Both the position numbers and the translations under genes were made by a program. Below are positions 25,155 to 36,224 of a stretch of 64,000 nucleotides of DNA, one piece after another (the first letter of the stretch is position 1; every line of letters begins with the position of its first letter). The notes under the pieces were generated by a model. The model worked only from the letters and a program-made list of their open reading frames with translations. It did not search any database and was not told the DNA's origin. Source of the DNA: Gemmatimonadaceae bacterium (GTDB lineage: Bacteria; Gemmatimonadota; Gemmatimonadetes; Gemmatimonadales; Gemmatimonadaceae); contig DASYSS010000042.1 in assembly GCA_036003045.1 (NCBI GenBank), positions 62,001-126,000 of the forward strand. The letters are read 5' to 3'.

Positions 25155-26065
25155 CACGCAATCGTCGATTGCTCGCGCGGGCGTTCGCGGCGGGTAGCGC
25201 CTTCGTCGTCGCTGGCTGCAACAAGGAGCCCGGGCCGGATGCGTTCGGGAATGTAGAGGCAACCGAGGTCGTGGTCGGCGCGCAGACCGCTGGCCAGCTC
25301 AAAGCGTTCGAGCCGCTCGAGGGGCAGCACGTCGCCGCGGGGGATGTCGTCGCGGTCGTGGACACGAGCGCGCTCGTGCTCCAGCTGCGAGAGGCGTCCT
25401 CGCAGCGCGCGACGAGCGGCGCGCGCGTGACCGAAACCGCGCGCCAGCTCGGAGTTCTCGAGTCGCAGCGCGACATCGCCGAGCGCAACTACGAACGGAC
25501 GAAACGGCTCGTCGCCCAGCAGGCGGCGACCTCGCAGCAATTGGATCAGGCGGAGCGCGACTACAAGACGCTCCTCGCGCAGATCGAAGCCGGACACGCG
25601 CAGGTGCGAACGGCGTCTGAGGACGTCGCGTCGAACGACGCGCGCGCCGCGCAGATCCGCGACCAGATCCGCCGAAGCCGCGTCTCGAACCCGCTCCGCG
25701 GAACGGTCCTCACCACCTACACCAAGCGCGGCGAATTCGTGCAGGTCGGCCAACCGCTCTACAAGATCGCCAACCTCGACACGGTCGAGCTCCGCGCCTA
25801 CGTCACGCAGCCGCAACTCGCGCAGCTGAAGCTGGGAAAGAGCGCCGAGGTCACGTTCGACTCAGCCGACACGCACCAAACGCTGCCCGGTGTAGTGTCG
25901 TGGATCAGCTCGCAGGCGGAGTTCACCCCCACGCCTATACAAACGCGCGACGAGCGCACGAATCTCGTCTACGCCATCAAGCTGCGCGTGCCGAATCCGA
26001 ACGGCGTGCTCAAGATCGGCATGCCGGTCGACGTTCGCTTCACCGCGGTCACGGCGTCGCGATGA
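25151..26065 (+). CDS. HlyD family periplasmic adaptor lipoprotein
   Basis: The 304-residue protein has a lipoprotein signal (VVAGCNKE). A short lipoyl-like half (LKAFEPLEGQHVAAGDVVAVVD) precedes a long alpha-helical hairpin (about 75-180, rich in Glu, Arg and Gln). The second lipoyl half contains NPLRGTVLTTYTKRGEFVQVGQPLYKIANLD, and a beta-barrel domain ends IGMPVDVRFTAV. Adaptors of this kind link the inner-membrane pump to TolC. It corresponds in order to YbhG. Both junctions are 4-bp ATGA overlaps. Confidence 0.9.
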   Translation: MTRNRRLLARAFAAGSAFVVAGCNKEPGPDAFGNVEATEVVVGAQTAGQLKAFEPLEGQHVAAGDVVAVVDTSALVLQLREASSQRATSGARVTETARQLGVLESQRDIAERNYERTKRLVAQQAATSQQLDQAERDYKTLLAQIEAGHAQVRTASEDVASNDARAAQIRDQIRRSRVSNPLRGTVLTTYTKRGEFVQVGQPLYKIANLDTVELRAYVTQPQLAQLKLGKSAEVTFDSADTHQTLPGVVSWISSQAEFTPTPIQTRDERTNLVYAIKLRVPNPNGVLKIGMPVDVRFTAVTASR

Positions 26066-27054
26066 CGACCGCGGTGGGGGGAGCCGATTCGCGCGACGCG
26101 GTCGTCGTCGAGCGGGTCGGCAAGCGGTACGACACCAACGTCGCGCTCGACGACGTGTCGGTCCGCGTGGGCGCCGGAGAGGTGTTCGGCTTCATCGGCC
26201 CCGATGGCGCCGGGAAGACGACGCTCTTTCGCATTCTCACGACGCTCATCCTCCCGGACTCGGGCAGCGCTCGCGTGCTCGGAGCAGACGTCGTGAGAGA
26301 TCTGTGGACGTTGCGGCGGCAGATCGGCTACATGCCGGGCCGCTTCTCGCTCTACCCCGACCTCAGCGTCGAAGAAAACCTGCGCTTTTTCGCATCCGTC
26401 TTCGGGACGACGGTGGAGCGCGAGTACGAGCAGATCGCCCCGATCTATGTCCAGCTCGAGCCCTTTCGAACGCGCCGCGCGTCGGCACTGTCGGGCGGCA
26501 TGAAGCAGAAGCTCGCCCTGTGCTGCGCGCTCGTGCATCGCCCCAAAATTCTCTTTCTCGACGAGCCGACGACCGGCGTCGACGCGGTGTCGCGGCGCGA
26601 ATTCTGGGAGCTGCTCGCCAAGTTCCGCGCGGGCGGGCTGACGATCCTCGTTTCGACGCCGTACATGGACGAAGCGGACCGTTGCGACCGTGTCGCGCTC
26701 ATGCAACGCGGGCACGTCCTCGCCATCGACGCGCCAAAGGCGATCACGGCGTCGTACGGGCGTCCCCTGTTCGCGGTTCGCGCCGCGAACCGGTACGCCG
26801 CGATTCGCGCGCTGCGCGCCTATCGAAACACCGCGTCGGTCTATCCGTTCGGCGAGACGCTGCATTTCGTCGACGCGCGCCCGAACGCCGCGCCCGATCG
26901 CATCACCGCCGACGCGGCCGATGCGTTGCGCGCCGCGGGAATCACCGACGCGAGCATCTCGCCCGCGCAGCCGACGATCGAGGACGTGTTCATGGCTCGC
27001 ATGGGCGCGCCGGAAGGAGAAGAGTCGGCCGAACCCCGAGGCAACGCGGCATGA
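26062..27054 (+). CDS. ABC transporter ATP-binding protein (first of two)
   Basis: A 330-residue ATPase with the Walker A GPDGAGKTT (46-54), signature LSGGMKQK (from 143), Walker B ILFLDEPTTG and a switch region where Ser-Thr-Pro (VSTPYMDEA) replaces the usual His-containing TTH. The C-terminal 90 residues form an extra domain ending IEDVFMARMGAP, as in drug-export ATPases. It resembles the first half of the two-domain E. coli YbhF. In this locus the halves are two separate genes joined by an ATGA overlap, so a heterodimeric ATPase is expected. Confidence 0.9.
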   Translation: MTTAVGGADSRDAVVVERVGKRYDTNVALDDVSVRVGAGEVFGFIGPDGAGKTTLFRILTTLILPDSGSARVLGADVVRDLWTLRRQIGYMPGRFSLYPDLSVEENLRFFASVFGTTVEREYEQIAPIYVQLEPFRTRRASALSGGMKQKLALCCALVHRPKILFLDEPTTGVDAVSRREFWELLAKFRAGGLTILVSTPYMDEADRCDRVALMQRGHVLAIDAPKAITASYGRPLFAVRAANRYAAIRALRAYRNTASVYPFGETLHFVDARPNAAPDRITADAADALRAAGITDASISPAQPTIEDVFMARMGAPEGEESAEPRGNAA

Positions 27055-27821
27055 ACGGCGCGGGTGACGCGATTCGCGCGCGCGAGCTGACGCGCACTTT
27101 CGGCACGTTCACGGCCGTCGATCACATCACGTTCGACGTGAAGCCCGGCGAAGTGTTCGGGTTCCTCGGCGCCAACGGCGCCGGCAAGACGACCGCGATC
27201 CGCATGCTCACCGGCCTCCTCGCCCCGACGGGGGGCGAGGCCAGCGTGGCCGGACACGACGTCGCGACCGACAGCGAGGCGATCAAGCAGGAAATCGGCT
27301 ACATGAGCCAGCGCTTCTCGCTGTACGACGACCTCACGGTTCGCGAGAACATCCGCCTGTACGGCGGCATCTACGATCTTCCGCCGTCGGAACTCAAGGA
27401 ACGTACGCGACGCATCCTCGACCGCCTCGGGCTGGCGCGCGCCGAACGCGAGCTCGTTCGGTCGATCCCGCTCGGGTGGAAGCAGAAGCTCGCGCTGTCG
27501 GTCGCCCTGCTGCACGAACCCAAGGTCGTCTTTCTCGACGAGCCGACGAGCGGCGTGGATCCGGTGACGCGCCGCCAATTCTGGGAGCTGATCTACGAGG
27601 CCGCGCACGCGGGCACGACGGTCCTCGTCACGACGCACTACATGGACGAAGCCGAGTATTGCGACCGCATCTCGATCATGGTGTCGGGGCGGATCGAGGC
27701 GATGGGCGCTCCGGCCGATCTCAAGCAACAGGCCGGCGTGTCGTCGATCGACGAATTGTTCGTGCGTCTCGCGCGGCCAAGCGCCGAGTCGTCGAGAGCG
27801 GGCGGAGGGGCCGCCTCGTGA
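27051..27821 (+). CDS. ABC transporter ATP-binding protein (second of two)
   Basis: The 256-residue ATPase has an intact Walker A GANGAGKTT (40-48), Walker B VVFLDEPTSG and switch His (TTHYMDEA). Its signature is degenerate: IPLGWKQKLAL stands where LSGGxxQ is expected. The same substitution is usual in the second half of YbhF. Together with the preceding gene, which has the good signature but lacks the switch His, it probably forms one competent and one incompetent ATP site. Start and stop overlap the neighbouring genes as ATGA and GTGA. Confidence 0.9.
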   Translation: MNGAGDAIRARELTRTFGTFTAVDHITFDVKPGEVFGFLGANGAGKTTAIRMLTGLLAPTGGEASVAGHDVATDSEAIKQEIGYMSQRFSLYDDLTVRENIRLYGGIYDLPPSELKERTRRILDRLGLARAERELVRSIPLGWKQKLALSVALLHEPKVVFLDEPTSGVDPVTRRQFWELIYEAAHAGTTVLVTTHYMDEAEYCDRISIMVSGRIEAMGAPADLKQQAGVSSIDELFVRLARPSAESSRAGGGAAS

Positions 27822-28921
27822 AAGCGCTGTGGGGTCTGCTCCGGAAGGAGACCTACCACATCCTGCGCGACCGGCGCACGCTCGCCGTGCTGATCTTCAT
27901 GCCGATCGTGCAGGTGATTCTCTTCGGCTTCTCGATTCGGACCGACGTACGCGACGTTCGACTCGCGATCGTCGATCCGTCACCCGACGCGGCAACCCTC
28001 GAGCTCCGCGACCGGTTCAACGCGAGCGGCGTGTTTCGGACGGTCGCGGTCGTGTCCCGCGCGTCCGACCTCGACGCTCTGTTCAAGAACGACACCGTCC
28101 AGGTTTCCGTGGAGTTCGAGCCCGAGTTCGGCCGGCGCCTCGCGTCGGGGCAACCGGCGCAACTCCTCGTCACGACCGACGCGACCGAGCCGAACTCGGG
28201 CACGTCGCGGCAGTTCTACGTGAATGCCGTCATTCAGGGATACGAAGCCGAACAGCCGCAGCCGGCGGGCACAGTCCGCATCGTGCCGCAGGCGCGCTCG
28301 CGATTCAACCCGACGCGCGAAAGCACGAATCTCTTCGTCCCGGGGCTGATGGCGATGGTGTTGATGATCATCGCCGCGCTGATGACCGCGCTCTCGCTCA
28401 CGCGGGAAAAGGAAACGGGGACGATGGAAGCGCTGCTCGTATCGCCGCTGCGTCCGTGGCAGATCATCGTCGGCAAGGTCGCGCCGTATCTCGGCATCGG
28501 CTTCGTGAGCGTGCTGACGGTGCTGCTCGTCGCGCGCGTCGTCTTCCACGTGCCCATGCAAGGCAGCCTGGTGCTGCTCCTCGCCGAGGGGACGCTGTTC
28601 ATTCTGGTCGCGCTCTCGCTCGGCATCCTCGTCTCGGCGCGTACGTCGTCGCAGCGCGTGGCGCTGCTCGGCGCGCTCGTGGGCACCATGCTGCCGACGC
28701 AGATGCTCTCGGGGTTCGTGTTTCCGATCGAGAGCATGCCGACGGTGTTGCAGTGGGTGACGTTCATCGTGCCCGCTCGCTGGTTCGTCACGATCGCGCG
28801 CGGGATCATGCTCAAGGGCGTCGGCATCACCTATCTGTGGCGCGAAACGCTGGTGCTCGTCGCGATGACGCTCGTGCTGCTCGTCGCCAGCGCGCGGTCG
28901 TTCAAGGTGCGCCTCCAATGA
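27818..28921 (+). CDS. ABC-2 type permease (YbhS-like, first of two)
   Basis: A 367-residue membrane subunit starting at a GTG inside the previous stop. It has an N-terminal helix (TLAVLIFMPIVQVILFGFSI), a periplasmic domain of about 150 residues, then five membrane helices including VPGLMAMVLMIIAALMTALSLTREKETGTMEALL, the ABC-2 hallmark that contacts the ATPase. It forms the export path with the next gene. The substrate is unknown; YbhFSR in E. coli is linked with drug and cation export. Confidence 0.9.
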   Translation: MKALWGLLRKETYHILRDRRTLAVLIFMPIVQVILFGFSIRTDVRDVRLAIVDPSPDAATLELRDRFNASGVFRTVAVVSRASDLDALFKNDTVQVSVEFEPEFGRRLASGQPAQLLVTTDATEPNSGTSRQFYVNAVIQGYEAEQPQPAGTVRIVPQARSRFNPTRESTNLFVPGLMAMVLMIIAALMTALSLTREKETGTMEALLVSPLRPWQIIVGKVAPYLGIGFVSVLTVLLVARVVFHVPMQGSLVLLLAEGTLFILVALSLGILVSARTSSQRVALLGALVGTMLPTQMLSGFVFPIESMPTVLQWVTFIVPARWFVTIARGIMLKGVGITYLWRETLVLVAMTLVLLVASARSFKVRLQ

Positions 28922-30108
28922 GCGTGGCGCGGCGGCGGGGGTCCCCATTCCTACGGCGCGTGCTCGTGCTGGCTCACGCCGAGGTTCTGCACGTGACGCG
29001 CGACAAGGCGTCGCTCGTGCAGATCATCGTCATGCCGCTCATCCAGCTGCTCCTACTCTCGAACGTCGCGACGTTCGAGATCAAGCGATCGCCGGCGTAC
29101 ATCGTCGACTTCGACCATTCGAGCACGTCGCGCGGCGTCGTGAGCCGGCTGGGGTCGTCGGGATTCTTCAACATCGTCGGCCAATCGGGCTCGCCGGATT
29201 CGGCGAACGACGCGATGCTCGGCGGCCGCGCGACGCTCGTCGTGACGATCCCGAACGACTTCGAGAGATCGCTGGTGCGAACCGGCGCGGCGCCGATCGG
29301 ACTCGACGTGAACGCCGAAAAGGGGTCGGCCGCCGGAATCGTGCAGTCGTACGCGCTTCAGATCCTGACCGACTATTCGCGCGAGTTGTCGGCGCAGATC
29401 CACCCGAACGTGCGCACGATTGCGACGGGCCCGCCGGAGGAACAGCCGCCGAAGCCGGGCGTTCCCCGCATCGAGACGCGGATTCAATCGCTCTACAACC
29501 CAACGCTCAACTACAAGCACTACATGGTGCCGGGGATCCTCGTCGCCCTCGTCACGATGATCGGAACGCTGCTCACCGCGCAGAACATCGCGCGCGAGCG
29601 CGAGATGGGAACGCTCGAGCAGCTCAACGTCACGCCGATCACGCGAGCCGAATTCATCACCGCGAAGCTGCTTCCCTTCTGGGTGCTCGCGCTGATCGAC
29701 ATGGCGCTCGGCTTGATCGTCGGCCATTTGGTGTTCGGCGTGCCGATTCGCGGCAATCCGGCGCTGTTGCTGGGCGCGGCCGGCGTCTATTTGGTCGTCG
29801 CGCTCGCCATCGGGCTCTTGATCTCGACCGGCGTCGAAACGCAGCAGCAGGCGATGTTCGTCTCGTTCTTCATTCTGATGATCTACCTGTTGATGAGCGG
29901 TTTGCTGACGCCCATCGACAGTATGCCGCACTGGGTGCAAGTGGCGTCGATGCTCAATCCGGTGCGCCACTTCGTGTCGATCTCGCGGGCGGTGCTCGTG
30001 AAAGGCGCGGGTTTCATGGACATCGCACCGGCCCTCGGAATCTTGGCGGTCTATGGCGCGGCGGTATTGGCATTGGCGATCCGGTTGTACCACAAGCGGA
30101 CCGCCTAG
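28918..30108 (+). CDS. ABC-2 type permease (YbhR-like, second of two)
   Basis: A 396-residue membrane subunit with the same plan as its upstream partner: one N-terminal helix (IIVMPLIQLLLLSNV), a soluble outer domain of about 160 residues, and a membrane domain with GTLLTAQNIAREREMGTLEQLNVTPI and LLTPIDSMPHWVQ near the end. The start overlaps the upstream stop (ATGA), the last of six such overlaps. It ends the efflux operon; no terminator is evident after it. Confidence 0.9.
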   Translation: MSVARRRGSPFLRRVLVLAHAEVLHVTRDKASLVQIIVMPLIQLLLLSNVATFEIKRSPAYIVDFDHSSTSRGVVSRLGSSGFFNIVGQSGSPDSANDAMLGGRATLVVTIPNDFERSLVRTGAAPIGLDVNAEKGSAAGIVQSYALQILTDYSRELSAQIHPNVRTIATGPPEEQPPKPGVPRIETRIQSLYNPTLNYKHYMVPGILVALVTMIGTLLTAQNIAREREMGTLEQLNVTPITRAEFITAKLLPFWVLALIDMALGLIVGHLVFGVPIRGNPALLLGAAGVYLVVALAIGLLISTGVETQQQAMFVSFFILMIYLLMSGLLTPIDSMPHWVQVASMLNPVRHFVSISRAVLVKGAGFMDIAPALGILAVYGAAVLALAIRLYHKRTA

Positions 30109-30463
30109 CCCGCAGTCGGTCGGCGTTGCGCCGGTCGGCGAGCTGCGATTGGCGCACGAGGAACATTCAACGCAGATGACGCGGATATTGAAAGGCGATC
30201 CCGCAGACGAACGGCGAACGGCGTAGGTCAAAGCCTCTGTCGTTCATCTGCGTCATTGCTGTTCGCGTCTGCGTCGTCTGCGTCGAGTTTTCCTGCCCGG
30301 CCGGGACGCCGGCGGCCGCGGGCAACCAAGGTCAAGGGTTCCCCGCGCCGGGGCCGTTCGCGTTAGATTAATTCGCAGCCTGGCGGTCGACGTGCGCGTC
30401 CCGCCAGTGGCTCCGTCAGTCACCTCGCTGGGCCAAGCGCCTCGAGTCGAGAGACAAGTTCAA
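30109..30463. other. Intergenic region with inverted CGCAGATGA-type repeats
   Basis: No gene is seen in these 355 bases. Between 30170 and 30290 there are repeated CGCAGATGA and TCTGCGTC words. An exact inverted pair lies at 30170-30179 (ACGCAGATGA) and 30244-30253 (TCATCTGCGT). The last 100 bases should contain the aconitase promoter; an AT-rich TTAGATTAAT at about 30364-30373 is a possible -10 region, without a clear -35. Confidence 0.5.
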
Positions 30464-33238
<2,775 letters not shown>

Positions 33239-33357
33239 CAAGCTCCGCGCGGGTCTAGGTGTGGGCGTGGCTTAAACGGGATCGCTCCGCTGCTGGGCAG
33301 TGTCGGCAATACCGCGCTGGTCCGTGGAGCATAGTCCCACCCCGAAGACTCCGCGCA

Positions 33358-33377
33358 CCTAGCCGCTAGCGGCTAGG
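33358..33377. repeat. Perfect 20-bp palindrome over a stop codon
   Basis: CCTAGCCGCT-AGCGGCTAGG is fully self-complementary. It contains the TAG stop of the leftward SARP-like gene at 33366-33368. No T run follows on either strand, so it is not a standard terminator, though the hairpin could still stabilise or pause the transcript. Confidence 0.6.
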
Positions 33378-36107
33378 CGCGAAAAGCGAGTCGAGGCGCG
33401 CGCGGAACTGCGGGTCGGCGTTGCGCCACGCATCGCGCGCGTAGGCCGCATACACCGCGGCGCTGTCGGGTTGGTGCGCAGCGGTGAACGCGCGGGACAT
33501 CCACCAGTCGATCTCGGTGCGCGGGACGTAGCGGGCCATCGCGTCTACCGGGGCCATGTATGCGTCCCGAAGCGCGGCAATGGCGCTGTCGGGACGGCCG
33601 AGCGCGAGACGCGCGCGCGCCAGCTCGACGTTCGTGCGGGTCCACGCGTTCGCCGACCACTCGGCGGCGACCAGCTCGCGTTCGGCGTCGGCGTACTTGC
33701 CCTCGGCGAGGAGCAGGACGCCGCGAACATGGTGGTGCAGCACCTTGTCACGGCCGTAGTAGCTCTGCGCGCCGGACCGCGCAATCGAATCGACGAGCGA
33801 CCGGGCCTGGGCCGTGTCGCCGGCTCGAACGAGCGCGTCGGCTTCGAGGGCGTGCGACCACGAGAAGCCGCGCGCCTCGGGCGCGGTGAACCCAGACGCC
33901 GAAGAGCCCGGCGGATGTCCGACGCGCTCGAAGATCGCGCGGGCCTCGGCTAGATGTCCCATGCGCGCGAGGCCGTCGGCTCTGACGAGAACGAGTCCGT
34001 TGTTCGGCGGCAGCGTCGAGAGCGACGCCACTGACTCGGCGATGCGGCCACGCTCCCGCTCCAACATCACGCCGACGTCGCGGCTTCCGTCGAGCAAGAC
34101 GGGATCGCGCGTGCCTTTCCACGAGCGCAGCAACGAGTCCACGATGTCGTAGCGGCGCGCGGAGAGCATCGTTCGCGCGAAGTCGACCGCGGCGAGCGCG
34201 TTTCTCGAGAGCGCGACGTCGTGATAGCCGGCCTCCGCCGCCTCCGCTGATTTGCCGACCGCGGCGAGCGTCGCGGACAAGTTTCGCCACGCGGCCGGCA
34301 GGTCGGGCTGCAACGCCACCCATCGACGGGCCGATGCCTCCGCGCCGACGCGATCGCCCTTCGCGAGACGAACCTGCGACAGGCGCCAGAGCACCTCGCA
34401 CGGCGTGCAGGGACCGTCGCCGGCAACCATCGCCAGCGAGTCGAGGGCGAGCTCGCGCGACAACACGGTCTCGGACTCCGCCCAGCGTCCGTGCGCGGTG
34501 AGAAGATCCGCCCTCGCGCTGTACGCGCGCGGATCGTGCGGGAATCGTGCGACCAACTCCGCGCTCAACGCGTCGGCCCGCGTGCTCTCGCCGAGGCTGT
34601 CGACGTTGCGGATCTCGTCGGCGAGCCGCTCGAGCTCGGGAAGACGATCTTCGTGTCGGGTGGCAAGAAGCCCGAGGCGATGCGCGCCGGAGTCGTCTCC
34701 CACGGCGTTGGCCATGTTCTGACGGGCGCGAATCGCCTCGACGAAACCGGAATCTTCCGCGATTGCCGAATCGAGTTGGCCGGCCGCGTCGGCGAACTTC
34801 TCCGAGGCGGCGGCCATCATGCCGCGCGTGAAGTGGCGGTACGCGTCGGCGTTCGAGGTCTCGATGCCCGAGTAACGCGCCGTCCCTCGGGGACCGGCCG
34901 CGAGAATCGTCGCGACGCGCGCGGCCGCCTGTCGCCCGAGCTCGACGGGATTCGACGCGAGGATCGTGAACGCCTCCGACTCCGCCGCGTCGCCGACGTT
35001 TCTCACGGTCACGTCGAGGACGTAGCCGTTGGGCGCGACCGACAGACCGCCGGTCACCGACCACCCGGCGCGCAGGCGGCGCGCGACGTCCACCGCCTGT
35101 TGTTCGTTGAGCCGCGCCGAGCCGGAACCGGCGAGCCGCGCGACGACGTCGCGTACGCGCGCCGGGGCGACGGATTCCACGCCGCGCAATCCGTCCAAAT
35201 CGCTCGCGATCATCCGCGGCAGCGCGACGCGCAGCCACTCGATCGACGTGTCCCCGCGCACGTCTTCGATCGATGTGACGGCGACGACCGGATGCGTTGC
35301 CGCCGCCGCTTCGCTCGATGCGCGTCGGAATTGCCAGACGACCGCGATGACGATCGCCGCCGCCAAACTGGCGAGAACGAGCGGCCGCCGGCGTTTCCCC
35401 GCGATCGGCGTCGGTTTCAAGGAAGGCGTCGGCTCTGCCTCGACCGACGGCGCCTCGACGCGCGGCGACGCCGGAACGCGCGCGGGCTCCGCGACCCTAC
35501 GCTGAGCTGTAAGTCGTGCGATCGAATCCGCCGCCGAAGTGGAGCTCGACGCGGCGTCGAGCCACCGCTCGGCAAGCACCAGTGCTTCGTTCGACTGGCC
35601 ATCCCTCTCGAGCCGCGCGACCCGTCGCTCGCACGCTTCGACGAACCGCCGCTCGAGCTTACCGCGCTCGCGACTCGCCCAGTCCTCGAAGTCCGGCGCG
35701 TCGGGAACATGGACGGCGTCGAGAAAACGGCCGCCATAGAGCGCGACCGCACGCCGGTCATCGCCGGCTTCGATCGCGGCGCTGAACTGCGCGCTGTCGA
35801 CTTCGACCCGCGCGTCGTCGGACAGCGCGATGTGGTCGCGCCGTGAAGTGATCGCGTCCGCGCCGAGCACAGCGCGCAGACCGGAGAGCGCGTTCGAAAG
35901 CGAGTGTCGGGCGCGAGTTTCGTCTTCGCCGCCCCAGAACATCGCGACGAGCTTGTCTCGCGACACGTCCTTCGCGGACAGCGCGATCACTGTCAGCACG
36001 GCGAGATGACGCGGCCGAATCTCCGCGAGCGACTCAGTCTCACCATCCACGACGGTGAGCGTCAGTCGGCCGAGCGTGCGGAGCCGGAAGTAACGGCGCG
36101 TCAACAT
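33366..36107 (-). CDS. SARP/BTAD-type regulator with transmembrane helix and TPR region
   Basis: The 913-residue protein begins with an OmpR-like winged helix (residues 8-95, including RPRHLAVLTVIALSAKDVSRDKLVAMFWG). A bacterial transcriptional activator (BTAD) helical domain reaches about 195. A Pro-rich linker leads to one membrane helix (PLVLASLAAAIVIAVVW, near 245). The outer part has a segment for small-ligand or FlgO-like folding (about 270-400) and many TPR-like repeats to the end. It is probably a membrane-bound transcription regulator whose outer repeats sense something. The ATG lies inside a 14-bp palindrome, which suggests self-control. Confidence 0.85.
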   Translation of the reverse strand: MLTRRYFRLRTLGRLTLTVVDGETESLAEIRPRHLAVLTVIALSAKDVSRDKLVAMFWGGEDETRARHSLSNALSGLRAVLGADAITSRRDHIALSDDARVEVDSAQFSAAIEAGDDRRAVALYGGRFLDAVHVPDAPDFEDWASRERGKLERRFVEACERRVARLERDGQSNEALVLAERWLDAASSSTSAADSIARLTAQRRVAEPARVPASPRVEAPSVEAEPTPSLKPTPIAGKRRRPLVLASLAAAIVIAVVWQFRRASSEAAAATHPVVAVTSIEDVRGDTSIEWLRVALPRMIASDLDGLRGVESVAPARVRDVVARLAGSGSARLNEQQAVDVARRLRAGWSVTGGLSVAPNGYVLDVTVRNVGDAAESEAFTILASNPVELGRQAAARVATILAAGPRGTARYSGIETSNADAYRHFTRGMMAAASEKFADAAGQLDSAIAEDSGFVEAIRARQNMANAVGDDSGAHRLGLLATRHEDRLPELERLADEIRNVDSLGESTRADALSAELVARFPHDPRAYSARADLLTAHGRWAESETVLSRELALDSLAMVAGDGPCTPCEVLWRLSQVRLAKGDRVGAEASARRWVALQPDLPAAWRNLSATLAAVGKSAEAAEAGYHDVALSRNALAAVDFARTMLSARRYDIVDSLLRSWKGTRDPVLLDGSRDVGVMLERERGRIAESVASLSTLPPNNGLVLVRADGLARMGHLAEARAIFERVGHPPGSSASGFTAPEARGFSWSHALEADALVRAGDTAQARSLVDSIARSGAQSYYGRDKVLHHHVRGVLLLAEGKYADAERELVAAEWSANAWTRTNVELARARLALGRPDSAIAALRDAYMAPVDAMARYVPRTEIDWWMSRAFTAAHQPDSAAVYAAYARDAWRNADPQFRARLDSLFAPSR

Positions 36108-36113
36108 GTTGAC
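36100..36113. promoter_or_regulatory. Perfect 14-bp palindrome over the start codon of the SARP-like gene
   Basis: GTCAACATGTTGAC is fully self-complementary and includes the leftward ATG (36105-36107). Its position would let a dimeric protein block translation initiation or transcription. It lies 111 bp upstream of the divergent OmpA-like gene, so it could serve both. Confidence 0.45.
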
Positions 36114-36224
36114 ATGGTGAGATCGCGTGGACGGCGGCCGCCTAATATAGCGCCGCGTTCGCGAGGCCGCGCGCGGCCGGATCCAGTCCCGCTCTCATAC
36201 GAATCACCTCCGGAGTCTCTCCAC

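Noticed and set aside
27051-27821. Degenerate signature in the second ATPase as evidence of a pseudogene
   Set aside because: The LGWKQ form is usual in the second half of YbhF-like proteins, and the rest of the protein is intact.
36109-36148. TTGACA followed by TAATAT as a promoter for the OmpA-like gene
   Set aside because: The two boxes are 28 bp apart, too far for a sigma-70 promoter. TTGACA is also part of the palindrome over the SARP start.
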